A DNA stretch of 64,000 bases from Hyalella azteca (Eukaryota > Arthropoda > Malacostraca > Amphipoda > Hyalellidae). The stretch covers positions 23,629 to 87,628 of the forward strand of contig NW_025930463.1 of NCBI RefSeq assembly GCF_000764305.2. The letters run 5' to 3'. Below the pieces are notes generated by a model. The model made no database searches and was not told the origin of the DNA. It saw only the letters and a list, made by a program, of their open reading frames with translations. The stretch's first letter is position 1. Every line of letters starts with the position of its first letter. Below are positions 25,301 through 37,300 of the stretch, piece after piece. Both the position numbers and the translations under genes were made by a program.

Positions 25301-28300
25301 GAGCAAAAAGAAAAAAAATGCATGAATGTTTGGATTGGTTAAAGAAGAGTGGTTTGATATAATACTATACCTATAGAAAATAATAAACTTTAATGCTGGC
25401 GAAATTCTGAGATGAAGATCTGGTCACGAATCATAAACTCACTTCTGCCCGGGGAGCTATCTCGATCAGGGGACACATTGCGTCCAGTGAGAGCAGCTCT
25501 CCGTTTACTCGGAAGCTGATGCACAGTGCCTTCGCCACAACCTCCCCCAGTGCAGACTTTACCTTCACTATTAGATTTAGCGACAGTACTTGTGTCTGAC
25601 TCTGACTTTCTCTCACTGTGCCCGAAAGGTTCTTTGAGAATCGTGGTGGTGGAAGAGATGGTAGTAGTAATGACCGAGGGGAGTGTCTCCGGCACCTCTG
25701 TGGCACTCTTGCTTCTCTCAGAGATACCCACTCCAGAATCGGCACCGGACTTAGAATAAGAGCCACCTTCGCCCGCAACTGAACCACGCCGACGGGTCAT
25801 CAGACGGGACGGAAACGAAGTTTCAAAATCGCTGTCTTCTTCCCGAAAATCATAGGCATCTTTCTTGCCAGGCGACTTCTTAGAAGATTCATACATGCTG
25901 GAACCATTGGAAGCCCCCTTCCTGCTCTGGTTAGCATGGGATGTTCGAGTTGAGAATAAAGATTTTTTAGCTGCATGCCTCCAGGATGAATTTTCTTCCA
26001 AAGAAGGCTGGATATCGTCAGGTTCCGAGCAACCACTGTTGCTGTTACAGAGCTTGTTGTTCGTCACCCGAGAATCTTCAGTGGAGCAGTCGTCTGGAGC
26101 GGCATAACAAGAGGTTGATGATGGCTCCGTACATTTGCTTGACAACACCTGGTCTATTTCGGTAAGTTTCTGCACGGTCTTCTGCAACTGAAATAGAAAT
26201 AAGCCAAATAGAAACTTAGTTAAATAATTTAAAGCAAATCAAGTGATTCAAGTTTAAAGGCATGATTATATAAGGCATGTTCTAATGAATTAAACGAATT
26301 CAATTCCTCGTTTGCTGATTTCTTGAGGTGAATATAGATTATCGCGGTTCTCATCGAATATAACAGACCATTGCACATTTGCAGCATTTAACTTATTTTC
26401 CTAAATGAGACTTACAGTGGCTGATTTCGGAGGTCTCCCTCTTCCTCTCTTGGTAACAGGCGGGGTCACTGAAGACTCTAATCCGCTAGAAACATCAGGT
26501 AGATGAGCTAGGGAAGGTTCCGAGCAGACAGAACCAACACCGCTGGCGTGACCTCTTGCACCGCTAGAGGCAGCACCAGATGGCTCGTTCTTACCAGCCT
26601 GGACGTTGTCTTTGGATGTAGGCTTGCGCGTCACCGACAACTCTGTAATTTTATTTGCCTTGGATATGCCCTCGGGACTGGAATTGCTGGCCTCCTGTTT
26701 AGGTCGTATGAGCAAGTGAGAGGGGGAGCGCACAGTTGCCTGCCTCTGAGATGGCGAGTGATCCATCGGCTCGCATTTTAATGCGCGGGTAGGCGACCGC
26801 GTGGGAGAAAAATCCTGTCGCAAATCATAACAAAGGTGAGTAAATGATTGCCAAGGAAGCAAATTATACAAATTTTTCACGAAATAGTATGAAGAAAGCT
26901 GTCAACGTATTTTCCTATCATTGAGATAAAGGGACGAGATGTAAGTAATTGCCATTAACTAATGGCAAATGAAAAATTAAATATAAATAGGAGCCAACAT
27001 CTGAGGAAAATATAAACGATGAGTTAGCTCCATAAGATGATTGGTAGCCGAACGCCTAAAGGAATCAAGCATCAAATGAAATGTAACTTAAGTTAGTAAA
27101 CATTCGCATACATTATCGGAGAGCGATGAGTGAGACGTGTTGAGAAAGGACTGCACGGGCGGAGGAGTCCAGCGCAGAGCTGCAGGATTGAGGGACAGTC
27201 GGCGGTTGTTGGAGCGTTGACGCGCCGCGTGCGCCTCCAAGGCTGCCCCATCCACACTCAGCACTAACCTGCATATATGAGAGAGCTCGTTACAACAGGA
27301 GCCCTACTATCAGATATAGTTACGAGTTTGTAACACCCGTCAGCCAAACACTGACGGCTTTTCAAGCTTAACCCACTAATCGAGGACGAAAAATCGGCTG
27401 TTACGCATACCTGTGCAAGTTTTTAAGGCTAATATGGCCGTTTATTCAAGCTGCTTATACCATAACCTGTTAAATTTAATGTGGATTTGATAAGAATTTC
27501 AAGTCAGCGGCTCCAGGTTCATTCATATTTGCCTCTCAACATGCAAAATTCGATGCAGTTGTAAAATGCAGCGGTAACTGACCTGTTAGAGAGACTGCGT
27601 TTGATGAAGCCGAGCACGTGTAGAGTGTAGACGATATCAGCCGGATACATGGCCAGGTCCTTGACCATCTCATTGAGGCAGAAGCTGCCACACGCTGCAT
27701 TTAGCACCGACTCAGCATCAACGCCAGTTTCTGATTGCTTCTTATTGCAGGTATAACGCCACAGGTAATCCAATACAACGCTTTTCCAATAAGCAGTGTA
27801 AGAGACACGACCCAAGTCAGAGAGAGGCTTCTCCGGGGTGCCTGCTTGACCTTCTTTCTTAGATAACAGGTAACTGAAGTCGATAAGAAAGCGGCCAAAG
27901 CCTTGTCTCTGATACTGAGGCATGGTCATGATGCAAGATACGTTATACTTCAAGGCTGATAGCTTTTCCTTGCTGAAGTAGCCCACCAAATGGCAACCTT
28001 TAAGGTCATTTTTAGTTAAAACATAAAATAGGAACGGCTCAACATCATAATAAAGAGTCTTGTGATCAAGAAACAATTTGGCGAGCAGGCACAAATTTTG
28101 ACAATAGATTTTGCTGACGTTGCCGTCAACTTGGAAAACAGAAAGGCCTTCATGACGGTAAATTTCTAAGCCAGGAGGAGTTCGCCACGGACACTTGGCG
28201 AGGTGCCGCGTGAGGACGCTCTCACTTTTCATGTACTTGAGACAGAACTCGCAAAGATAGAGCTGCGTGAGTCGTGCATATTCTTGCGGGTATGGAGCGC

Positions 28301-31300
28301 TGTACCAAGTCGTTACGTCGTACTGGCCGAAGTGAATACGTGCCGGACATCGCGCCATGTTGAAGGGATCCCTCTCGACCGCGGTGACGTGGTTGGCAGA
28401 CAGCAGCTGCTCGGATGCCTGCTGCGCGCTGCGGAACATTTCCAAGTCGCGCTCGGTGACGCCAGGGGGCAGGGCAGGGCGAGGGGGCACTTCTGAGTCT
28501 CCTGGGTAGCGTGAACGAGGAAAGGTAAGTTCATTCTATACTACAAATGAGTTTACAACTTAGTTCATAGTTGAAATTTTATCAAAGACAAGCAAATAAT
28601 TTGTACATTTCGACACCAAATGTATTCATATAGCCTAATTAATGAAGCAGCGCGGCAGTATTCTTGAAATTACAAGAATTTAAGGCAGCTTTAGACCAAT
28701 TAAAGCCATGAAAAAGCTGCTTGAAGATACATTCTACGAATGCTACAACTACATTGCTCAAATAGTGCGAGCTTTGCTCTGTTTCCTTTTTTTTCATGGG
28801 AGAATAATAATAATAATTTGCTCACTTCACAACTGGAATTTGTCAAACAATATTCCTATGGACATAAATATTGGTATTACGTCAGAGCACTCAGACATAA
28901 TTTAAATAATAGCGATAGATGATGATTTGGAAATGAATTTAGAATCTGGGGACCTCAAAATTGACGCAGACTGGATAACGAATCAGATGGATTGGTAATT
29001 TACTGCTGTTCATATGTTCAGCAGAGCATAAATTCAAGTAGATAGTGAAGCAAACATTCCCATCACCATTCATCCGGTCTGTGTCAATTGGAAGGTAGAT
29101 TTTTTTTTGCTCGCAGATGTAAAACATGTGGATGTTTAAGCCTTCTTATATAGACATTTTCTGCAAGCAGAGTTCAGACCATAGCTGACACCGAGTGAAT
29201 TAGCATTCATTTTGGTTTGGGAAGCAATGAGCCTATAATGCTCTGCAAGGCAGACTCAAGGAATGTACAATAAACTTGAAGGCTTCATTCTTCCTAATTA
29301 AGGTGCAGCATTCAAACCAAGTTATGTTAGAGGAAATTGTTATTTTTATGATGGCTATACAGAAATTTATAACTACTCTATTTTCAAAGAAAGTATGCAT
29401 TGTTGGCAACATAAAATGACGGTCCGTGATAAACTATGGCAGAAACGGCGAAAAAACGTAGAGGTATTAATGAGCTGTACAACATCAAGTGAAGGTTAAC
29501 ACGTTCAGAGTACCTTTAGCAACGATATTGATCAAAAATCTATAGGCTATTCTAGGAAAAACACAGAGGAGAGGTAAATGTTGTTATAAAGGCCAAAGGT
29601 ATGAGCAGAGCTGCGCTACGAGTTGCACCATTGATGGTTTGATTACTAGGATTCAGTAGGTTTTTCGAGGAGTTGTAGCAATCCAACAAGTGAATTGACC
29701 ATAAACCAGTCACGCTATAGCAAAACGTCTAGACAGTCCTGCATAACGTTCTATGATAACGTTAAGGAACTAATGATGCAGAGATTGCACTGTGGAGAGG
29801 TGACAATGAGTGTGAAGATAACGAGCCACCTTGTCGCATCCCTAATGATCACATGAATCTCGCATAGACCTCGAAATTAACGGAGCCTTTGCAGGTATGT
29901 TGCCAGCTACACGGCCAGCATATCACGACTCCAAATGATAGTCAGAACTATAAAACATGAGCCATTCAAATGCTTTAAATGAAAGTGAACATTCAGAGGT
30001 TATTGATGAGCAGATTTGAGCTGGCCTTCAGAGATGAATGATGTGCATCTTTGCTGAATGAAGGTGTGATGACCGAAGAACGGGTTCCGTTGGGATGGGC
30101 GATCCATTGTAATGAGGGAGGGTGAGACCATGACTGTGCACAAGAGACGTTGTCGCCGATCTTGATATTCGTCAATGACGCTAGTGTCGGGTAGCTCGTC
30201 AGCAAGGTTTAAAATGGTCCAATGATACAAGTCAACAATGAGGAACACGTGCAAGAGATTGATACTCCATTCCAATTTGCATATAAATACAATATAATAA
30301 TAGAGATAAAGCGTGCAACTTGATTACTTATATCCAATTTAACTTCATAGTTATGATGAAAAAAATAGGTAATGTGAAGCATGAGTTTCCAATAAATTGA
30401 AGTTTTCTTACTGAAAAAGATATTAATATTCTTCAAAACTTGTGATTTTTTGTGTAACAATTGTATTACCTCAAGATGATCAATAAATTGAATGAATGGC
30501 TAACTATATCCACGGAATGCGTTTAGTTGTTTTTGTTCAAGAATTAGTGACAAATCCAACAACTGTAAGGCAGGAAGGTTCTTAGATAAAAGATGATAGT
30601 TAAAGAAGACAAAGTTTCATTTCTTCTAAAATTGGAGGTGATCGAGCCATGAACCCTGAAATCGGACCATGCGTGCACTAGTGCACACAACTTGTAATTT
30701 TCCAAAAGTTGAGTCGAAATTTCCAATGAATCAGTCCACAAATTAGCTCTCTACGCTTTCATGCGTCAGTTAAATTGCTCAAATATTCAAACTTCAATTG
30801 CAGTTCAAGCAATGATGTCTCGTATCAATTGACAGTAATCTGATTTCACAGTTCATTTAGTCTAAGTTAGTTGATAAAAGACTGCAAAGGCGATATTGAT
30901 AGATCTAAAAGAGAGTAATGGACTTTTAACGAGATCGCGAAACATAACGAGTAATGATAATAAAAATAATAATAATAATAGTAGTAGTAATAATAATTAT
31001 AATAGAAATAATAATAATAATGATGTGTGCAATCTAAAAGTGCAGCTAGGAAATCGAATGTCATCAGGACTGGTAAAACTTTTAAATCAAATAATCAAAT
31101 AAAGTAAACTTTGAGGAAAAAATAACGAAAGCCTACTTCTGTATGAAAATTTTGATTACGGTAAGAGAAAGAGTGATATATAGTAGGTACTTTCAATGCG
31201 TAGAAAATTGTATAAAGATTATTGAAGGATTTTATCAAGAAGCTGTGAAAACAAATGACCAACACATGAAGAAACAAACGTGAAGGAATACAGTCCCAAT

Positions 31301-34300
31301 GACATCGCTGTCCATGCAAATTTATATAAGTGTTTGGCGAAATTCATTACAAGTATTGAATGACTAGACACCAATTAGTAACAACATAGTTTAATAGAAC
31401 GATTGAGATGAGGTAAACATAAATTAAAATATTAAATTAACAAAGCATTAATTTAACTAAATGAAGAGGATCATGCCTTCATAGTATTACAAAGCGATTA
31501 TAGAATAACAAGTTACGGAACAGATACGATGTGCAGCTGAACTTGCAAGACACAAACAAGAAGATGCTGCAAGAGGTGGCACAGGGTTAAGTGATGATCA
31601 AGTATATACACGGCAGCAGGAAGAACGAAATGGAGAGAGCGTGTCATGCAGAAGGCTAAGCTGAGAAAGAAACTAGAAGGCGTCTAGTGCACGTCGCGCT
31701 TACCCAGGCAACCTGCATGACTTCGGTGGTGGTGGTGATGGTGGTGGTGTCCATGATGGTGCTTGTGGTGGTGGTGTTTGTGATGGTGGTGGTGGTGGGG
31801 ACAGTCCTCAGACGGGTCCTGTATTTCTTTCTTGACTCTCGCCAGAATCAAGTCGCTAGGAAGCGAAGCCGAAGCTTCAATAACGTCTCCTTCAAATGAA
31901 GGTTCGTGTTCACTGTGACGGTGGTGGCGTGGAGAATGGTGATGGTGGCGGTGTTTGTGGCGGCAATGATGGTGGTGGTGATGGCGGTGTTGATGTTGAC
32001 GAGCAGCATTGGCAGAAACCAGTAGTGCGAGACTGGACTTGTCATCTTCAGGTTCGCGCATCTCATGGTCGTCGTCTGCCCCGCTCTCGCAAGATGTTGC
32101 ATTGTCGTTGTTGACGTCTTTTCCCTCAGACGCCGCCACGGCGATGGTGCAGCTCGTAGATGCAGAGGCAGGCATCGACGTCTCGCGGGAGTCTGCGCTG
32201 GTGCTGCGGCCATGGACCCGTGCAGGCCGGCGATCTGCCGAAGACGAGGGGCACGAGATTGAGTGGGTAGCAGCTTCGCTGTTGGCGCTCAATGTACCAT
32301 CGGTAGATCGCGTGGTAACTTCAGGCGATGTAACATGCCTAGCCTCGGCAGGTGTAGAAACAGTTTTGCCATCTGCCGTAAATTTTTTCTTTGAACTCGA
32401 TGACAAATTCACTACGTTAGGCTTGGTGGGAGCGTTAGTCTTAGCGTCATTTGTTGTTATCTTAACGAGTCGTTCACCAGGAGACTTGGTTCTTGGGATG
32501 TTCGAAGTGCCGCATGCACCGTCAGCACGGCCACTCCTGCTGACGCGGCCGTCAGGGTTGTTGACTTTAGCACTACTGGGAGGCCTCTTGCAACCACGAG
32601 AATCGCTCGTCACAAACAAGTGACTAAGTCCATCAAAAAGAGAACGCAAATGGCCTGACGTAACGATGCCGCCAGAAGATGTGGTAGACGATGAAGAGCA
32701 ACCTTCTTCTAGCGGGCTGCCGGTGCCACAGCTCGTGCCAGTGCTGCTGCTGCTGAGGGTGGGAGAACCTGTACCCTCCTTCCCTGCAGCGCTCCTGCCA
32801 AGCTGATCGTCCATCCTCTTCTCTTCTTCAGTAGGTAGTGGAGCCTCGTTAGGGACCTTCAATAGCTGCTCAAGTTTAGCTTTTTTGTGACGACTATTAA
32901 TAGGAGCTTGATCGTCACACGATTCAGAGCGCCTCTTTGCTGCTAAATCGGACACAATCCTCGAAGGCCTTTCTTCGTCGCTCACATTCATGTCCTGCGA
33001 CGATGCCGATATTTTCAGATTAGCAGGTTTTGATCCTGTTTTACTCTTGTTTCGAGGTGCATCAACATCCATAGTTTCTATACTGCCCTTAGGGAGACCG
33101 TCCGACTTAGGTTTGGACACTGCGATGGAAGATTTATTTGACTCTGAGGTTTGATTTTTTCTCTTCAATTTCTGCACAGTGAGTTCATCCTGAACAGTTG
33201 GAGAAGTTGGACTCTTAGACTCACTTTGCACACGACGCCTAAAGAACTTAGCCTTCTCTTTAGATAACTGCTCATCGGCAGGCGGCGTCTGAGGCTCTAC
33301 TCTATCCGGTGCTTTGTCGCTCGATCGGACAAGACACATCCTAGATCGCGTCGTGGAAGTACAAGAAGAAGGAAGAACAGACGAGGAATGGAAAATCGAA
33401 GAGGAGGGAAGAGAACGGGCGCTGCGCCGTTCTTTAGATTGTTTACCGTTCAAAGAAGGAGGGGGGGAAGGGGCGACAGGAGGTGGCGTTGGCGAGCGCG
33501 CTGGTCGCCGGGGCTTGGTATGGTGAGCGCTGGGCGGGGCACCTCCGCGGCCTGACGACCTGCAGACAACTTCAAACTTAGCGACTGTGATTGGCTTCAA
33601 ACATTTTCAAAGATTTGAGTAGAGTTTGCATAGAAATAAATGCAAAACTATCATAAAATTAAATATTAAAATAAAGTTTTGATTTGGTAAAGGCAGCAAA
33701 ATTGACCAAGGTAGACACTTATTAATACTTCAAAATAATCAAAATAAATAATTTCATTATGACTGCAGTGGTAAAAATAACTTAGATGCTATGATCTGCC
33801 GGTAGACAAGCAAGCAACAGCATCGTATATCAGCTGGCCCAAATGAGGGCGGATGCACGATAATCAGAGGCAGCGATCCATCGTGGCCTGAGACTGCTAC
33901 GTCCGAAACAAATACTAACGATACTAAGAATGGCATGATTGTCAAAGAATCAGATCTGTCAGAATAAAAACACTAAAATTTGTTTCGAGTGATTTTTCCA
34001 TAGCCGACTCCAAGGAATTAAACATAGGTGAAATTTAAAAAAAATCCGCGAGTAACAATGCACATTCAATGACAAGATGGGATCTCACATTGCAAATGAA
34101 GGTAGTGTGGAGTGTGGAGGATGTTCGTGACGGTTGCAAAAAAAAGTGTCAAACTACCTGTTGATCTCAGTAAAAATTACCTCTCGTATGACGAAACAAC
34201 ACAAAGTGAGTGAAACATGAAGTGTCTGGGCTTCAAGTCGGAAACAATTCTTAGTTTCCATCGTGAACACGACCACTTTTAAATTTACTTGACTTGGACT

Positions 34301-37300
34301 TCAGTCTTTTTTCATTGAAAGCAAAATTTTGGCTTCATCAACAGTCTTACAACTTTTTGGCATACATGCTAACTCAGTGTAGTAGCCAAATTCAGTGTAG
34401 CCCAAGAAAAATCAACGAAGCAAGATTGACAGCAAGAACTTTTGTTATTTGTTGAAGACAATGCAAGCCTTTAATATCAAAGGCAATTTTTTTTTCGAAT
34501 TGAAGTCGGTTGATAGTTGAGACTTGAACAAAATTGCTTGCAGGAAACCGCCAATAAGAAAAGCCTGCTTTTGGGGCTCTGCTTTATAATGATAGTTGTC
34601 AAAATATTTCTATTAAAAGTTTCTGAGTGTTCATGGGAGCAAGAGGGCAGTTGGGAGACACTTGCCTGGATCTTGAGGGGGATGGCTCAGGAGAGTTGGC
34701 ACGCATAGCGTTCTTTTTCTTATTCTGAGCGCCGCGTGCACTTCTGGTGTCATCACGAGCCTCGCGCGAGCTGTGCCGGGCGTCCTTGGAACTGTTGCGA
34801 GTTTCTCTTGAGCTTTCACGGCCGTCGTTACGCGAGTCTTTGTTGCCGTGCGATTCCTTCCTGTGACGTGAGTCTTTGATGGTGCGTGGCTCCTTGCTTT
34901 CATGAACTTCTTTATTCTTGCTCACGTCCAAGTTTTTCCGCACGTCTCTGTTGGATCCAGAATCATTATTCTTAAGCAGATCTTTGTTCTTCCGCGTGTC
35001 TTTGTTCTTACGAGCTTCATTGTTATCAGGTGCGTCGTGGATGTCGCGCGTATGTTTACCAACGTCTTTGCAGTCACGAGACTTTGGTTTAGTACTTGCT
35101 TGCTTACCACACTGACCATCCAACTGTTCGGCCAGACAATCGTTCAATCTACTGCTTTTACGGGCACTCGAAGGCACCTCAGGCGTTTCATGACTGGAGC
35201 TTCGAGAATCTTGATGCTGCTGCGTACTCTTCTTTGCCTGCAGTGCTTGTCTTGCGCGGCTCCTGGTGCTTTCTGCTCCCATTTTACGTGATCTGCTCGG
35301 ACGGCAGCAGTCCTGAGATTCCTCCTCACCCGAGTGCACAGGCTGACTCTTATCGTTAATGTTTTCAGTATCAGCGCTTGTCTTCCTCTCCCCCTGAGAG
35401 TCTTGACTTGGGGGACAACATGACCGTCGACGAAGGCCACGGTCCACCTCAGGCGGGCTGTTCTTTCTCCGTGCAGGAGAAACTTTGGCACAGTCATTGC
35501 TGTGGCGCCCGGAGCTCCGGACAGGCGTTGAGGAAGAACTATGGCAGGGAGAGGAGGCGCTGCAACGGCTGCTGCCTGAACGCCGGCGTGAATTTCTTGA
35601 TTGGCGTTTTGAAGCCTGAGACGAAAGTTGATCTGTGCTAGAGAGGCACGATGGGCACGTGTAGCTGTGCGGTCGCCGCTGCAGGGAGGAGCAGCTGCAG
35701 CTCAAGTGGATGGCCTCGTAACAAACATTACAGCGCATCAAGGAGCCGAGTGCCTGCACACAACATAGAATCACTGGTATGGTTCAATTGACTGCTCAAT
35801 TTTTTACATTGACAAGAAAATCGTCGTGTCAGCCATAAGTGCTGAAAGAATTTTGAGTCCTTGATACAGTAGGAAATGAATAATTATAAAAACTACGATC
35901 TGTCCTGCGTTTACCCTGAACCACCGGAACGAACGACCCGACCACAATCCCACATTGAAAAATACTAACTTATGCTGGCAGTAATTTTTCAATGATACAC
36001 GGCAGCACAAAAGGGAAATTGTGAGCATTTGCCTCCTATCACAACAATGATGCACTCACCTGCGACGAAGGTTTATGACAAACAACACAGAAGAAGCACT
36101 ATGGTCATATACCTCCTAGCACAACAATGATGCACTCACCTGCGACGACGGTTTATGACAAACAACACAGAAGGAGCACTATGATCATTTGCTCCCTAGC
36201 ACAACAACGATGCACTCACCTGCGACGACGGTTTATGACAAACAACACAGAAGGAGCACTATGATCATTTGCCTCCTAGCACAACAATGATGCACTCACC
36301 TGCGACGACGGTTTATGACAAACAACACAGAGAGTGCAGTCCTGACAGCGCCAGGTGAGAGGATGCAAGACAGGGGCGGCGCAGCCCTTGTTGACAGCAA
36401 CACTGAGGCAGGAGGGATGCACAGAACAGCCGCACTGCTCGCACGCTAGGAACGTCTCGCCAGGCACAGACGCTTCCACGCCCAAGCACTCGCAGCAGAT
36501 GCATGTGAATGATTTCTGTGGGGACTGTTCAACAAAAAAGGTTAATAAAAATATCTCGAAAGAGGCTGTGATTCACAAAATGCTGTTTTTTCGAAACCGT
36601 TTTCTGAAAAGCCATACAAACAACTTGTTATTTGCCTTTCAACTCAAAAGAATTAACAGAAATATGATCAATGATTACTCTTTCAATCCCAGAAACTATA
36701 GGTACTGCAGTGCTTAGGGGTTTACACTGGCAATCACCAGATGAAACGTGCAAATCAAGCTATCCTAGATAAACATTTGGCGACATTCAAAATTTGTAAG
36801 AAGATATAAAACTCAAGTTACTTATATATCATTTATCAATACAAGCTACATTCGCCACGAATAAAACTGCACCTGCTGAAGCTCAGGCGTCTTGCACAAC
36901 TTGCTTTTCTTGACACTGTTGGGAGTGGAGGCAGTGGGAGTGCGGCGACCTTTGCTGGGAGACTTCACTGGAGTTTTGTTGGGTGAGCGAGTGGGGGGCA
37001 CGTGGGTGGATGGAGGAAAGATCATGGAAGTGTGTGGGGTGGCCAGTAGGGAGGGCGATGTGATGAGGGACGTCGAAAGGAAGGAAGAGTCTGTATGGGA
37101 GCTGTCAGATGAATCGCCATCTTCAATGAGAAAGTGGTCATGAGGAACCATTGAGTCATGCTGCCCTCGGCGCTTCCTGCCCTTAGGAGGGAACTCCTTG
37201 GAGTTGTCAATGGAATAATATTTACCACTCTCACTGAGGAAGCCACGCATCACTGCTCGCTTCACAGCCGCCTTTAGTAATGACGGAGTTATGCCTTCAG

